A DNA stretch of 64,000 bases from Alphaproteobacteria bacterium (GCA_021298215.1 JAJTEE010000007.1:1-64000), one strand, 5' to 3'. Positions 51,693 through 62,493 are shown, counted from the stretch's first letter. The notes: a model not told the origin generated them from the sequence alone. Numbers and translations: made by a program.

Positions 51693-54602
51693 ATGCCACT
51701 ATGTATGCGCTTTTTTGTTCTGTTTATCTTAGGAATTTTCTATAGCCTAACGGCTACAGAATCTCATCATGCAGACCATCAGCCTCAGCTAAGAGGCACT
51801 ATGCATACTTTCAAAACATTAATTAATGATGCCTACCATGAAGATTGGGACAAAGTACAACCAATACTTGAGGAATATCGCTGGGATGCATTTCCCGAAA
51901 AAACTAGAAATATTGTGCAAGTTATTAAGCGAGAAATGGAACGAGCTACAGCTAAATCAGCTACAGAAACTAAAGAAGAAAATCATGATCAACAAATTAT
52001 TGCTGCTGTACATGCCACATTTTTTTCGCCGGAGCAGGAACAACAACCTTCATCACTAGCTTTGGAGCAGCAGGTTGATGACTATTGCCAGCATTCACGA
52101 GTATATCATTTTGTGGATGATGAAGGGAAAAAGATTATTAAACAAGCACTATTGGCAAAAGGAAAAATGCCCGAAGTAGGCTATTTAAAAGAATGTGAAC
52201 ATTTCTTTTGGGATTGCAACGATAAGATACCTACTAGTAGAAGAAATGTTCAAAAAATTCTTAAAGCTTTATACAGCAATCCGTACTCTATGCATCCTCT
52301 TCAATGGAGTCAGTTTGAAGATTTTTGTGCCCCATATCGTCAACATAACGCTTTTGCAACGCCAATGGGTCCAGAAGTTATGGTTGATTGCTTACCAATT
52401 TATCTAATATACCTAAGTCCCAATTGGGAAACATTTATGGAATTTTGCAAACCTAACATGTACTCATCTCAATACGGCTATAGTAGACTTTTGACAATTA
52501 ATACTCTTCTACCAATCTATCAAGCATTTCATGGAGACTTGGAAGAGATAAATACATTTAAAAAATTTTGTAATTCAGTAGGGAATGAAATTTACGGATA
52601 TTATGATGAAAGAAATTTAGAATTATTATCAATTTATCAAAAATTTCATGATCAAGCCCGGCTCAAAGATGATTTAATTAATTTCTGTAGACCTTACTTG
52701 CAAGAAAAAGAGGGATACGCAAAAAAGCTCTATTTATCAGCGCCAGAAGAGCTTCAAAGCATAGGAGGTCTGAGGGTACTTTTGAAAGCATATGCTGCCT
52801 TCACAGATCCAATCGAAAGAGATGGGTTTATCAACTTCTGTACACAATATAAAACTGATCCTCTTAATCAAACGGACAAAATATCAGCACTTTTGTACGT
52901 TTATCAAACATTCACTGATCCAACTGAAAGACAACAATTTATCAACTTCTGCAGTGAATATGAAGCAAGTGAAGACTCATACGCAATGAGTAAACTTTTG
53001 CCCGTTTATCAAGCATTTCATGGAGACCCTATAAAATTAAAAGAATTTATAAGCTTTTGTAGTGAGCATGGCAAGACCACAGAATTACGTAAGTATCCAC
53101 GTGAGCTAGCAGCGGAAATGGCTGATCTTTTATCAATCTATCAAGCATTTCATGGAGACCCTATAAAATTAAAAGAATTTATGAATTTCTGCAGCCCATA
53201 TAACAGGTACAAGCACGCGGTCATAATGATCAAACTTCTACCGATTTACCAGTATTATCTGGATGATTTTGAACAATTTGTTAGCCGTCATGGCTGCGAT
53301 AAGACAAGATTAATTTCTACATACATTCCTCGTGCCTATTTACGTTATGAGCGTGCACTAGCAGCTTTGCAAACTCAGAACGATAGAACTTCAAGTTATG
53401 CATTATACGAAACAAAATTAAATGAACAGCTGCCTGTAATAAATCCAGCGGATCCACATATAGCACAAGTTAGAGGAATCCAAGCAACAGCGAATGCACA
53501 TGAGTTTGACCCATATTATCCGATAGATTATGCCTTATTAAAGGCATGGTGTAATGACCAAGAATATGCTCACGCTCCTGCTCAACAAGAACACGTCATT
53601 CACAATGGGGATCAGAGCCTAAACAATTATCAGACAAACCAAGAGGTTGCAGATTTCATTCGTTATTTAGATAAAATAGCTGCTGGTAATGAACCTATCA
53701 ACAAGATGCCACCAGCACGTGCTGTAAGTTTGGTTAAACAAATGTTAGGTCTAGAACCAAAAGCAGAAGATACTACAGGTAGATTTGCTCCATACTTAGG
53801 CCATTCGATGGATTATCGAAAGAATATCGGAGAGAATATTACTGGCGCTGATGGGAATACTTATGTAGTTGAAAGTGGCGACGAAGTGCTTGGTCGCGTC
53901 TGGTATTTCATGAAAATGCACGGAAAAAAACAAGTAAAAAAAGCATCCACAGGAACCACAACAATGGAGGCGATGAAAAAGGCATTAAAAGATGAAAAAG
54001 CTTATAAACGCTCTATTGTGTTGGCCATCCTTGATGCTGCTGAAGTCTTTGAAAGTGGAGCGGATACGCATTGCCAATCATGCATAACTGGCGAGCTGCT
54101 TAAAGCTATTGCTCCTTTACTACCAGGCTCAGCACTAAGACCACTTATCGCAGCACCCGAAGAGCTCCCTGCTCCAGTTGATCAACATGTTGAAGACCAA
54201 CAGCTTGAAGCTCGTATTGCTGCTGCACCGCGTCTGGCCGAGAGACTTTTCGTAAACATTAATCGCGAAGGAAGAGGAATAAACACAAATAGGTTATTTA
54301 ACCAGCGTAGTAATCCTGAGCTTTGGGAAATTTATCAAGCGTACTATGATGATTTCTATCAGCGCATACGTGATGAAAATGGTGACATTATTCAAGGTTT
54401 AAAACGCGATGCTCTGGGTAATTTGATCCTATATCACAAGAATGAGAATGGAAATATGGTTGCCCTACAAGTACTGGATCAACAAGGAAATCTTTTAGCC
54501 CCAGAAATCGTCTATGACCAAATGCAATTTCAACTACTCGAGCTAAACTTTACCGAACTGCTACGTAAAGAATTTGAAGAACAACGCGGCTTGAAGCATT
54601 AG
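51693..54602 (+). CDS. Large secreted protein with solenoid-like YQAFHGD repeats
   Basis: A 969-residue protein with a signal peptide (MRFFVLFILGIFYSLTA; start at 51693 or Met5 at 51705). From about 210 to 540 it has eight or so diverged repeats of 35-50 residues, pattern LLPIYQAFHGD-(x)n-FINFCSEY, each with conserved Tyr-Gln, Phe and Phe-Cys. Two are nearly identical (KLLPVYQAFHGDPIKLKEF, DLLSIYQAFHGDPIKLKEF). The C-terminal part includes GADTHCQSCITGELLKAI and an Asn/Gly/Asp-rich segment (RDENGDIIQGLKRDALGN). No family recognised. Size, export signal and solenoid repeats suggest a surface or effector protein (inference). Confidence 0.78.
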   Translation: MPLCMRFFVLFILGIFYSLTATESHHADHQPQLRGTMHTFKTLINDAYHEDWDKVQPILEEYRWDAFPEKTRNIVQVIKREMERATAKSATETKEENHDQQIIAAVHATFFSPEQEQQPSSLALEQQVDDYCQHSRVYHFVDDEGKKIIKQALLAKGKMPEVGYLKECEHFFWDCNDKIPTSRRNVQKILKALYSNPYSMHPLQWSQFEDFCAPYRQHNAFATPMGPEVMVDCLPIYLIYLSPNWETFMEFCKPNMYSSQYGYSRLLTINTLLPIYQAFHGDLEEINTFKKFCNSVGNEIYGYYDERNLELLSIYQKFHDQARLKDDLINFCRPYLQEKEGYAKKLYLSAPEELQSIGGLRVLLKAYAAFTDPIERDGFINFCTQYKTDPLNQTDKISALLYVYQTFTDPTERQQFINFCSEYEASEDSYAMSKLLPVYQAFHGDPIKLKEFISFCSEHGKTTELRKYPRELAAEMADLLSIYQAFHGDPIKLKEFMNFCSPYNRYKHAVIMIKLLPIYQYYLDDFEQFVSRHGCDKTRLISTYIPRAYLRYERALAALQTQNDRTSSYALYETKLNEQLPVINPADPHIAQVRGIQATANAHEFDPYYPIDYALLKAWCNDQEYAHAPAQQEHVIHNGDQSLNNYQTNQEVADFIRYLDKIAAGNEPINKMPPARAVSLVKQMLGLEPKAEDTTGRFAPYLGHSMDYRKNIGENITGADGNTYVVESGDEVLGRVWYFMKMHGKKQVKKASTGTTTMEAMKKALKDEKAYKRSIVLAILDAAEVFESGADTHCQSCITGELLKAIAPLLPGSALRPLIAAPEELPAPVDQHVEDQQLEARIAAAPRLAERLFVNINREGRGINTNRLFNQRSNPELWEIYQAYYDDFYQRIRDENGDIIQGLKRDALGNLILYHKNENGNMVALQVLDQQGNLLAPEIVYDQMQFQLLELNFTELLRKEFEEQRGLKH
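53007..53182 (+). repeat. Exact 44-bp direct repeat with 132-bp period
   Basis: The 44 bases at 53007-53050 recur exactly at 53139-53182. The period of 132 bases is 44 codons, so the copies are in frame and encode the same YQAFHGDPIKLKEF segment. A recent duplication of one repeat unit. Confidence 0.95.
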
Positions 54603-54688
54603 GAAAAAGAAATGCTAAGTTTAATGGCATTTTCGAATTGTTTATGCTAGATTGGCATCAACTTACACCTGAATAAATTGAGGAAATT

Positions 54689-56533
54689 TTGCAGAATAAT
54701 TTTAAGAACTTTGGTGTTTTTGTGATCCTTTTTGCAACGGTTTTTATCCTGGCACAAATGTTCAGCGGGGGGCAATCTGGACACCATTCTACGCAAATCC
54801 CTTTTTCTGAATTTTTAAACGCCGTTAAGCACGATAAAATTAGTGACGTCACTATTGATGGCAACAACGTTCTTATTAAAGCAAAAGATGGCAGTTTCTA
54901 TACAACCTATGCACCGGATAAAACATCGTTAGTTCCAATTTTAGCTGACAAAGGTGTAACGTTTCAGGCCCTTCCACCTGAGCAAACCCATTGGTTGATT
55001 CAGCAACTTCTTTCATGGCTGCCGTTTTTGTTGTTTATTGGATTAATGGTATTTTCGTTACGCCAAATGCAAGCGGGAGGAAATAAAGCCATGGGGTTTG
55101 GCCGATCGAAAGCCAAACTTATGAATGAACAACAAAGCAAAATTACTTTTGCGGATGTGGCAGGCATAGACGAAGCAAAGGCTGAATTAGAAGAAATTGT
55201 GGACTACTTGAAAGAACCACAAAAGTTTCAAAAGCTTGGTGGAAAAATTCCAAAGGGTGTGCTGCTTGTTGGTCCTCCGGGAACTGGTAAAACATTGCTA
55301 GCAAAGGCTATTGCTGGTGAAGCTGGCGTTCCTTTCTTTTCTATCTCAGGTTCTGACTTTGTGGAAATGTTTGTGGGCGTTGGTGCAAGCCGTGTTCGCG
55401 ATATGTTTGAACAAGCAAAAAAGAATTCACCGTGCATTGTGTTCATTGATGAAATTGATGCGGTGGGACGTCATCGTGGTGTTGGCCTTGGCGGTGGTAA
55501 CGATGAGCGCGAACAAACGCTTAACCAATTGCTTGTGGAAATGGATGGTTTTGAAGAAAATCAAAGCGTGATTATTGTTGCCGCAACGAACCGCCCAGAT
55601 ATTTTAGACCCTGCGTTACTAAGGCCAGGACGTTTTGACAGGCGCGTTGATGTATCTAATCCTGATCTTAAGGGCAGAGAGCAAATTTTGTTGGTGCACA
55701 TTAAAAAAGTACCGTTAGCGAGTGATATTGATATTAAGGTTATTGCGAGAGGCACGCCGGGCTTTTCCGGTGCTGATTTGGCAAACTTAGTGAATGAAGC
55801 AGCGCTAATGGCCGCACGTCATAACAAGATTGCCGTGGGCATGCATGAGTTTGAGCAAGCTAAAGATAAGATTTTGATGGGTGCTGAGCGTCGTTCATTA
55901 ACGATGACAGAAGAAGAGCGCAAATTAACAGCATACCATGAAGGCGGCCATGCCATTGTTTCGTGCTACACAGAAGGTTCTTACCCTATTCATAAAGCGA
56001 CGATTATCCCACGAGGCAGAGCACTTGGAATGGTTATGCGTCTGCCGGAGCGTGATGATATTTCGTGGTCACGTCAAAAGCTTATTTCCGACCTAAAAGT
56101 TGGTATGGGTGGACGTATTGCGGAAGAACTGATTTTTGGCAGCGATAAAGTGACGACAGGAGCTTCTAATGACATTCAACGTGCTACCGAAATTGCCCGT
56201 CGCATGATTACGGAATGGGGACTAAGCGAAAAACTCGGCTTTCAATCTTATTCCACTGCTAGTGACCGCGAATTTACAAAGCCATATTCAGGCAAAACTG
56301 CGGAATTAATTGATGCCGAAGTAAAAACATTAATGGATACATGCTACAAAGAAACAGAGGCTTTACTGAAGAAGCATATTAAGAAGCTGCACTTGTTGGC
56401 AAACGCTTTACTAGAGCATGAAACGTTATCAGGAGAGGAAATTCAATCTTTGCTTGAAAAAGGTAAGATTGAGGAGCCTGGAAAAATTAAAAAACCACGT
56501 ATCCGTTCATCGGTTCCTTCTGTAAATGGCTAA
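54689..56533 (+). CDS. ftsH: ATP-dependent membrane zinc protease FtsH
   Basis: A 614-residue AAA+ protease, the partner of HflKC. Two N-terminal membrane segments (about 8-25 and 105-124) flank a small periplasmic domain. Walker A GPPGTGKT is at 195-202, Walker [12 protein letters not shown] at 250-260, the second region of homology at about 300-317, and the zinc site H417-E418-x2-H421 (HEGGH). The start is a TTG at 54689, chosen because GAGGA (54680-54684) lies just upstream and no ATG is suitable. dnaG follows, overlapping by 8 bases. Confidence 0.97.
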   Translation: MQNNFKNFGVFVILFATVFILAQMFSGGQSGHHSTQIPFSEFLNAVKHDKISDVTIDGNNVLIKAKDGSFYTTYAPDKTSLVPILADKGVTFQALPPEQTHWLIQQLLSWLPFLLFIGLMVFSLRQMQAGGNKAMGFGRSKAKLMNEQQSKITFADVAGIDEAKAELEEIVDYLKEPQKFQKLGGKIPKGVLLVGPPGTGKTLLAKAIAGEAGVPFFSISGSDFVEMFVGVGASRVRDMFEQAKKNSPCIVFIDEIDAVGRHRGVGLGGGNDEREQTLNQLLVEMDGFEENQSVIIVAATNRPDILDPALLRPGRFDRRVDVSNPDLKGREQILLVHIKKVPLASDIDIKVIARGTPGFSGADLANLVNEAALMAARHNKIAVGMHEFEQAKDKILMGAERRSLTMTEEERKLTAYHEGGHAIVSCYTEGSYPIHKATIIPRGRALGMVMRLPERDDISWSRQKLISDLKVGMGGRIAEELIFGSDKVTTGASNDIQRATEIARRMITEWGLSEKLGFQSYSTASDREFTKPYSGKTAELIDAEVKTLMDTCYKETEALLKKHIKKLHLLANALLEHETLSGEEIQSLLEKGKIEEPGKIKKPRIRSSVPSVNG

Positions 56534-58247
56534 CCATGAACTCAGTCCTGTTCTTGATGAGATCCGAAATCGCCTAAGATTATCGGACCTCATCGGCCGT
56601 TCAACGAAGATTTTTAGAAAAGGCAAAACCGTTAAGGCTTTATGCCCTTTTCACCATGAAAAGACTCCTTCTTTTGGTATTGATGATGCCAAAGGGGTTT
56701 ATCATTGCTTTGGCTGTGGTGCAGGCGGCGATCATTTTAAATTCCTTCAAGAAATACAAAATTTGAATTTTGTTGAGAGCGTTCAGGTTTTAGCTAATGA
56801 ATTAAGCATTAAGTTGCCTGAAAAGGAAGGATTTCAACCCTCCTCACAAAATGATGCAATATTCAAGGTTTTAGAAGAAGCTTGCGCTTGGTATCAAGAG
56901 CAATTGAAAAAGAACGTGGGTGAGGCTGCGCGCACCTACCTAGATAACCGTCAAATCACTCAAAACAGCGTTGAGCTCTTTCGTTTAGGTTTTGCTCCTA
57001 GCCAGGGATTACTGGCGCATTTGAAAAGCAAGAACTTCAAACAGGAAGATATTTTGTCAGCAGGGCTGTGCCTAAAGGCTGAGAAAGATGGTCATGTTTA
57101 TGATCGTTTTCGCAATCGCCTAATGTTTCCAATCATAAATCATAAAAATCAAGTGATTGCTTTTGGTGGGCGCATTCTTGAAAAAGGCGAACCAAAATAT
57201 CTTAACTCTCCTGAAACGCCCGTCTTTCAAAAACGTTACGTATTGTATGGAATGCAGCAAGCGCGAAAATACCTAAAAGAAAAAGCCATTGTAGTTGAGG
57301 GATATATTGATGTTATCAGACTGCACCAAGATGGACTACCTTTCGCTGTAGCCCCGCTGGGAACAGCTTTAGGAATTGAGCATTTGCAACAAATTTGGCG
57401 TTATGCTCCCTGCCCGATTATTGCCTTTGATGGAGATGCAGCAGGGGAAAAAGCTGCCTTTCATGCTATCGAAAAAAGTCTGCCGTTTTTAAGCCCAACT
57501 CAAAGTTTGAAATTTTTGTTTTTGCCTAAGGGTGAAGATCCGGATTCTTATGTTAAAAATTTTGGAAAAGCGGCCTTTGAGAAACTACTTAGAGCCATTC
57601 AACCGATTTATGCACTTCTTTGGCAGGATGTTACTAAAAATTTTTCGCTTAATAACCTAACACCTGAAGAATTTTTGCAAATAAAGGAGCTATTGAAAGC
57701 TCACTTACAACACATACAAAACGTAGAATTACGCAAGGCATATTTTAAGCAATTCGATGTCTTATTAAATGGCATTGAAAAGCGTGAACCAGCAGCTTTT
57801 CAAAAAAAGAAAATAGCTCTTCCGCAGCAACATAATATAACGCTCGAGAAAATTTTACTGGTAACTCTCCTTAATCATCACTATTTATGGGAAGACGTTA
57901 GTGAGTTGTTAATGGGAATAGAGTTCAAAGATCCTGTAGTAAATTCTGATAGGTTAAGGTTGATTGAATATTTTTCTGAAGGCTACCATAATAAAAACAT
58001 CAATGAGGCGATGCCAGCAGAATTAATGAATTTACAAAAATTTGCAGACGAGCGCTTCTATAGCCGTGTACCCTTCGCAAAAATCGGCTATAGTCAAGAA
58101 TTAGCAAAAAGCGGGTGGATGGACGTTTATAACAAATTGCATAATCAGCAATTTTTATATAGTGACCAGCAACAACAGGCAGAACACTTAAAAAGTGATT
58201 TTACAGCCTCAAACTGGCAGCGTTTAAAAGCTATAAAAGAGAGTTAA
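56526..58247 (+). CDS. dnaG: DNA primase
   Basis: A 573-residue primase that makes RNA primers for replication. The CHC2 zinc finger has Cys40, His43, Cys61 and Cys64 ([11 protein letters not shown] to [12 protein letters not shown]). The RNA polymerase core with a TOPRIM domain follows ([26 protein letters not shown]). The C-terminal DnaB-binding part is weakly conserved and slightly short. It lies between ftsH and rpoD; dnaG-rpoD is the classic macromolecular synthesis pair. Confidence 0.97.
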   Translation: MANHELSPVLDEIRNRLRLSDLIGRSTKIFRKGKTVKALCPFHHEKTPSFGIDDAKGVYHCFGCGAGGDHFKFLQEIQNLNFVESVQVLANELSIKLPEKEGFQPSSQNDAIFKVLEEACAWYQEQLKKNVGEAARTYLDNRQITQNSVELFRLGFAPSQGLLAHLKSKNFKQEDILSAGLCLKAEKDGHVYDRFRNRLMFPIINHKNQVIAFGGRILEKGEPKYLNSPETPVFQKRYVLYGMQQARKYLKEKAIVVEGYIDVIRLHQDGLPFAVAPLGTALGIEHLQQIWRYAPCPIIAFDGDAAGEKAAFHAIEKSLPFLSPTQSLKFLFLPKGEDPDSYVKNFGKAAFEKLLRAIQPIYALLWQDVTKNFSLNNLTPEEFLQIKELLKAHLQHIQNVELRKAYFKQFDVLLNGIEKREPAAFQKKKIALPQQHNITLEKILLVTLLNHHYLWEDVSELLMGIEFKDPVVNSDRLRLIEYFSEGYHNKNINEAMPAELMNLQKFADERFYSRVPFAKIGYSQELAKSGWMDVYNKLHNQQFLYSDQQQQAEHLKSDFTASNWQRLKAIKES

Positions 58248-58269
58248 AATTAGAAAGAAGTTAAAAGAT

Positions 58270-60129
58270 ATGGCAAAAGCATTAAAAAAAGATCTTCTTC
58301 AAGAGACAGATCAAGAAGGAGAAATCCCTCTTATTGAACTAGGTAAGACCAATCCAGCGCTTCGAAAATTAATACATCGCGGTAAAGAACGCGGTTACAT
58401 TACATATGACGAACTTAACGAAGCCCTGCCTCAAAATCAGTTAAGCTCAGAGCAAATAGATGAAGCCATGACAACTCTTGCTGATATGGGTATAAGCGTT
58501 GTGGATTCGGATGATGTTGAAGAAGCCCCATTATCGGGTGAACTACAACATGATCTATCTGCCTTCAAATTTGATGATCAAGCGGAAGAGGAAGAAGAAG
58601 AGGATATTTCTGGTCGCACAGATGACCCGGTACGCATGTATTTGCGGGAAATGGGCAACGTTGAATTGCTATCGCGCGAAGGGGAAATTGCTATTGCCCA
58701 ACGAATTGAAAGTGGGAAAATAACTCTTATTGGAAGCTTGTGCGAAAGCCCTATCACGTACAACGCGATTAAAGAGTGGCAAGAAAAATTAGCCGCCACT
58801 CAAATGCTGGTACGTGACATTATCACTTTTGATAGTAATGCAGCGTATGAAAATACCGTTGAAGATTTTGAAGAAGAAATCGAAGGCGACGAGCAAGAAG
58901 TTAAAATCCCAGAAGTTGACGACGCAACACGAACACGACTATTGGAGCAACTGAAAAATTTCCTAAGCGCTCAGGACGAGTATATTAAGTCATTAGCAAA
59001 ATCTGGGAAGTCAAAAGAACTTACGACCATGCGCGAGAAACTCATCACGGCATTTGAAGATATCCGTATGAACCCTGCACGTATTGAAGATTTACTAATT
59101 TTACATTCAGAAGTGATACGCCCAATCAATATTGCAGAACGTGAGCTTATTAGTTTAGCTGAATCCTGCGGCATAAAAAGAGAAGAATATTTAAAAGAAT
59201 ATAATGGTGTAAAAATCGATAAAGCTTGGATTGCTAAAGTTGAAAAAAACACTAAAAAGGGCTGGAAAGATTTTTGCGGCAAGTATAGCTCAAAAATCGA
59301 AGAGCTTATAAAGCTGACAGCATCCATTGAGAAAAATATTGGAATTGCGCACGAACGATTTAAAGAAATTGTTAGCTGTATCCAAAAAGGCGAAAGAGAA
59401 ACAACACGAGCAAAAAAAGAAATGATTGAAGCAAACCTGCGTTTGGTTATTTCGATTGCCAAAAAATATACAAATCGTGGCTTGCAGTTCTTGGACCTCA
59501 TTCAAGAGGGCAACATTGGTTTGATGAAAGCGGTTGATAAGTTTGAGTATCGTCGCGGTTATAAGTTTTCAACCTACGCAACCTGGTGGATTCGTCAAGC
59601 AATTACGCGCTCTATCGCAGATCAGGCACGAACCATTCGTATTCCGGTGCATATGATCGAAACGATCAATAAATTGGTGCGCACTTCCCGCCAAATGATG
59701 CATGAAATTGGCCGTGAACCAACGCCTGAAGAATTAGCAGTAAAACTCATGATGCCACTTGATAAGGTGCGTAAAGTCATGAAGATTGCCAAAGAGCCAA
59801 TTTCCCTTGAAACGCCAATTGGTGATGAGGAAGATTCGCATTTGGGCGATTTCATCGAAGATAAGAATGCGATGCAGCCTATTGATTCAGCGATCCATGC
59901 GAACTTGAAAGAAACAACCACGCGCATTCTGGCAAGTTTAACGCCTCGTGAAGAGCGCGTACTTCGCATGCGCTTTGGTATTGGTATGAATAGCGACCAT
60001 ACACTAGAAGAAGTTGGGCAACAATTCGCAGTAACCCGTGAACGTATTCGCCAAATTGAAGCGAAGGCATTGCGTAAGTTAAAGCACCCTAGCCGCTCGC
60101 GTAAATTACGAAGCTTTTTAGATACGTAA
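58270..60129 (+). CDS. rpoD: RNA polymerase primary sigma factor RpoD (sigma70)
   Basis: A 619-residue housekeeping sigma factor. Region 1.1 (about 15-80), an acidic stretch, region 1.2 from about 117 ([12 protein letters not shown]), a non-conserved insert, and region 2 ([57 protein letters not shown] for -10 recognition and melting). Region 3 follows, then region 4.2 ([23 protein letters not shown]), which reads the -35. The TTGACA/TATAAT promoters in this window are consistent with it. Ends at a strong terminator. Confidence 0.98.
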   Translation: MAKALKKDLLQETDQEGEIPLIELGKTNPALRKLIHRGKERGYITYDELNEALPQNQLSSEQIDEAMTTLADMGISVVDSDDVEEAPLSGELQHDLSAFKFDDQAEEEEEEDISGRTDDPVRMYLREMGNVELLSREGEIAIAQRIESGKITLIGSLCESPITYNAIKEWQEKLAATQMLVRDIITFDSNAAYENTVEDFEEEIEGDEQEVKIPEVDDATRTRLLEQLKNFLSAQDEYIKSLAKSGKSKELTTMREKLITAFEDIRMNPARIEDLLILHSEVIRPINIAERELISLAESCGIKREEYLKEYNGVKIDKAWIAKVEKNTKKGWKDFCGKYSSKIEELIKLTASIEKNIGIAHERFKEIVSCIQKGERETTRAKKEMIEANLRLVISIAKKYTNRGLQFLDLIQEGNIGLMKAVDKFEYRRGYKFSTYATWWIRQAITRSIADQARTIRIPVHMIETINKLVRTSRQMMHEIGREPTPEELAVKLMMPLDKVRKVMKIAKEPISLETPIGDEEDSHLGDFIEDKNAMQPIDSAIHANLKETTTRILASLTPREERVLRMRFGIGMNSDHTLEEVGQQFAVTRERIRQIEAKALRKLKHPSRSRKLRSFLDT

Positions 60130-60152
60130 GAAGAAATTCAGTTTAAGAGCAT

Positions 60153-60184
60153 GGGAAATCCTTGTTAGGGATTTCCCTTTTTTA
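60153..60184 (+). terminator. Terminator of rpoD
   Basis: GGGAAATCC (60153-60161) and GGATTTCCC (60169-60177) form a perfect 9-bp stem followed by seven T. Confidence 0.95.
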
Positions 60185-60190
60185 CACGAT

Positions 60191-60595
60191 TTATCTTATC
60201 TCTTCGTAAAAATACTTAATAACTTCGGGAGTTAGATGACTTGCTCCTTGTTCCGATAAATATTCTGGACCATGCTCTTGAATATACCAAGCAAGCCCAG
60301 TGATATCGTCGTCGTGAGGATCTTGAATGTTAATTGTTTTGAGATAATCACGAATGGCATTAGCGGGATAACTAGTAATTCCACATTCAACGCATTGAGG
60401 ATAAGGACACCAGGGCATTTCTGGTTGAGGTTCACTGAAATATTTCCCATTACAGCAAGGCCACTGCCATTGATAAGAGCCTCTTTCGTTACTGTTTACA
60501 TTAGAGGATTCGAGCCCAGGATCTTCATCAGAAGAGTTTATCGGGGATATCACTAAAAATACTAAAAACACACTTAAAATGAATTTATGTAACAT
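60191..60595 (-). CDS. Small secreted Cys-rich hypothetical protein
   Basis: About 134 residues from the Met at 60595 (MLHKFILSVFLVFLVISPINSS signal peptide). The mature part has a Cys cluster WPCCNGKYF, then MPWCPYPQCVECG, which could bind zinc or form disulfides, and a helical end. No family recognised. Convergent with rpoD. Confidence 0.65.
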   Translation of the reverse strand: MLHKFILSVFLVFLVISPINSSDEDPGLESSNVNSNERGSYQWQWPCCNGKYFSEPQPEMPWCPYPQCVECGITSYPANAIRDYLKTINIQDPHDDDITGLAWYIQEHGPEYLSEQGASHLTPEVIKYFYEEIR

Positions 60596-60649
60596 TTTTT
60601 CTCCGATAGAAATTAGCACTAAACTTCATTATGATCCTTTATTTTGCAT

Positions 60650-60676
60650 AAAAAAAGAGAGGCATAAAACCTCTCT
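60650..60676 (-). terminator. Terminator of rpsU
   Basis: On the minus strand AGAGAGG (60670-60676) pairs with CCTCTCT (60656-60662), followed by T residues. Confidence 0.88.
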
Positions 60677-60704
60677 CAAATCTTTTTGTAACGCAAGTGC
60701 TTAA

Positions 60705-60908
60705 TTAATAGCCATCACGATCCATACGCTTGCGCATTAGTTTACGATAACGACGCATAGCTTCAGATTGTTCACGAACCCGCTTTTCTGAAGGCTTTTC
60801 GAAATGACGACGCATCTTCATTTCTCGGTATATACCTTCACGTTGCATCTTTTTCTTTAATGCCCTAAGCGCCTGTTCGATATTATTATCACGGACTTGG
60901 ACTTCCAC
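60705..60908 (-). CDS. rpsU: 30S ribosomal protein S21
   Basis: A 67-residue basic ribosomal protein: [20 protein letters not shown], then a highly basic tail ([20 protein letters not shown]). S21 helps mRNA start-site selection. Normal length. Located between cspA-like and the Cys-rich gene with its own terminator. Confidence 0.96.
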   Translation of the reverse strand: MEVQVRDNNIEQALRALKKKMQREGIYREMKMRRHFEKPSEKRVREQSEAMRRYRKLMRKRMDRDGY

Positions 60909-60970
60909 TGAGTAATCACCCGCCTTTCAAGTATTCATTATTATCATGAATAAAAATAAAACTCAATAAT

Positions 60971-60996
60971 AAAAAAGCCGCCTTAATACAGGCGGC
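60971..60996 (-). terminator. Terminator of the cold-shock gene
   Basis: GGCGGC and GCCGCC (60991-60996 with 60977-60982) form a GC stem; on the minus strand it is followed by TTTTTT (60971-60976). Confidence 0.9.
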
Positions 60997-61021
60997 CTTT
61001 TAAAAATTAATGCTAAGAATA

Positions 61022-61225
61022 TTAGCTCAATTTTATGTCAACAGCAGACGTTCTGCCTTTGTTGCTAGCTAGCTCAAAGCTAACCTTTTGCCCTTCATTC
61101 AACGTAGGGATTCCAGCGCTTTGCAACGCACTGATATGTACAAACACATCAGCTCCACCCTCATCAGGCTGAATAAATCCGAATCCTTTTGTTACGTTAA
61201 ACCACTTTACTGTACCGGTTGCCAT
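61022..61225 (-). CDS. Cold-shock domain protein
   Basis: A 67-residue CspA-family RNA/ssDNA-binding protein: [22 protein letters not shown] with RNP1 (KGFGFI) and RNP2 (DVFVHI). AGGAG lies 8 bases before the ATG. The long leader upstream suggests cold or post-transcriptional control. It could be a cold-inducible or constitutive csp. Confidence 0.95.
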   Translation of the reverse strand: MATGTVKWFNVTKGFGFIQPDEGGADVFVHISALQSAGIPTLNEGQKVSFELASNKGRTSAVDIKLS

Positions 61226-61428
61226 TTTTTTTCTCCTGTAATTTCTTTCTTAATCAAAAACAAACCTTTTAGAGTTTATTATCTTAATGTCTACGTGGTC
61301 TGGATAACTTGAAGAATATCAATTGTTTTGGATAAGCAAAGAATGTTCGGAGTAATTAGGCAGACGTGAGTATCTTAAGAGTATTAAACTTACACTTTAG
61401 ATTATGCATTAATTTATACATATGTCAA
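61226..61428 (-). promoter_or_regulatory. Promoter and long 5' leader of the cold-shock gene
   Basis: On the minus strand TTGACA (61423-61428), a 16-base spacer and CATAAT (61401-61406). Transcription would begin near 61393, giving a leader of about 165 bases before the start codon, like the thermosensing leader of cspA. The rest of the gap (61429-61548) is AT-rich with nothing I can name. Confidence 0.6.
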
Positions 61429-61548
61429 TATTTTATGTGTTTTTCTAATCCTATTCTTTTGAAATAACCTTATTTGAAAATTCTTCCAAAATCTTCTATT
61501 CCAGAAAAATTAAACAAGAGAAAACTCGAGCTCCGAAATTTTTGGACA

Positions 61549-62310
61549 TTACTGCTCCTCAGTATTTTTCTTTTTCACGTATGTTAGTCCTTGCACGTTT
61601 AAATCTAAGCACCTTTTTTGCCAAGTTAGAGAGCGAGGCTCTAAAGATTCGGGGACTTGAATATTTGCTTCGGCGCTCTTTACCAGAAACAAAATACCAT
61701 TACCTTTTAACATCGCGCCCAACTCTGTTATTGGTCTTTCAGCACGTAGATTACAACTCATAACAATGTGGGAATTTGAAGGCGCTTGCGTAGGAACTAC
61801 AACGTTAAAATATTTAGGGTACGCGGCATTTACAATGTCTGCTAGCAGTTGTAGTGATTCATGATGTTGAGGTCTTTCTTCAAATAGTTCTAATTTTATT
61901 GGAGTAGAGAAACTCCAATCTTTATTAGTGTACGTATTTCCTAAAGCCAAGATAAGTGGAATAGCCGACAGACCATTCTCGCAATCGATATAAGTGAGAG
62001 AAATAGGTATGTTTTCAATCTTTTCTCTCTTCCATTTTTTCTTGCCAGAAAGAAGTTTATTTAGTGTCTTTGTCCATGGTTTATAAAACTCTTGCAGCGC
62101 AAGCGGCCGAAGAGCTTGGCATAATTCCTGAACAGTTGTGGCGACTGGGCGTTGGAAGACGCATGCAATATCTGAATCTATACATCCCATATATTGCACA
62201 TATTTCTTTCTTAATTCTTCTGAAGCATATTCTTCAGCTTTGGCATAAGCGCTATTTTCTATTTGTATAAAAATCAACAGAAGCAGAAGCATTAGCAAAT
62301 ATTTTCTCAT
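61549..62310 (-). CDS. Secreted hypothetical protein, possibly methyltransferase-like
   Basis: A 253-residue protein with a strong signal peptide (MRKYLLMLLLLLIFIQIENS, cut near AYA). The segment ISLTYIDCENGLSAIPLILAL, then PIKLELFEERPQHHESLQLL and a later MLKGNGILFLVKSAE, resembles the order of motifs in class I SAM methyltransferases, but the Gly-rich motif I is weak. Four or so Cys could form disulfides. No family recognised; the methyltransferase idea is speculative. Confidence 0.62.
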   Translation of the reverse strand: MRKYLLMLLLLLIFIQIENSAYAKAEEYASEELRKKYVQYMGCIDSDIACVFQRPVATTVQELCQALRPLALQEFYKPWTKTLNKLLSGKKKWKREKIENIPISLTYIDCENGLSAIPLILALGNTYTNKDWSFSTPIKLELFEERPQHHESLQLLADIVNAAYPKYFNVVVPTQAPSNSHIVMSCNLRAERPITELGAMLKGNGILFLVKSAEANIQVPESLEPRSLTWQKRCLDLNVQGLTYVKKKNTEEQ

Positions 62311-62366
62311 CTATATTTTTCTTAATAAAAAGTATTTCTGTTAAAATAGCCTAACATATTAGACAT

Positions 62367-62397
62367 AAAAAAACAGGCCCCGATGTGGAAGCCTGTT
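62367..62397 (-). terminator. Terminator downstream of groEL
   Basis: On the minus strand AACAGGC (62391-62397) pairs with GCCTGTT (62372-62378), followed by T residues. Confidence 0.88.
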
Positions 62398-62419
62398 TGG
62401 ATTTTAGACCTTGTCGAAT

Positions 62420-62482
62420 GGATCCCGCGATCAAGTCAGAGAGTAGATCTTTGCGTTCAGACTAACTCTCTCGCAGGAATGA
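62420..62482. repeat. Imperfect palindromic element after groEL
   Basis: AGAGAGT (62438-62444) and ACTCTCT (62465-62471) pair; outer GATCCCGCGA (62421-62430) and TCGCAGGAAT (62471-62480) pair imperfectly. On the minus strand the ends read GTCATTCCTGCG and CGCGGGATCC, the style of interspersed palindromic repeats in proteobacteria. Confidence 0.5.
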
Positions 62483-62493
62483 CAGTGAATAGA

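Noticed and set aside
59290..59505. Minus-strand frames inside rpoD
   Set aside because: They lie antisense to a highly conserved gene and show no independent coding signal.
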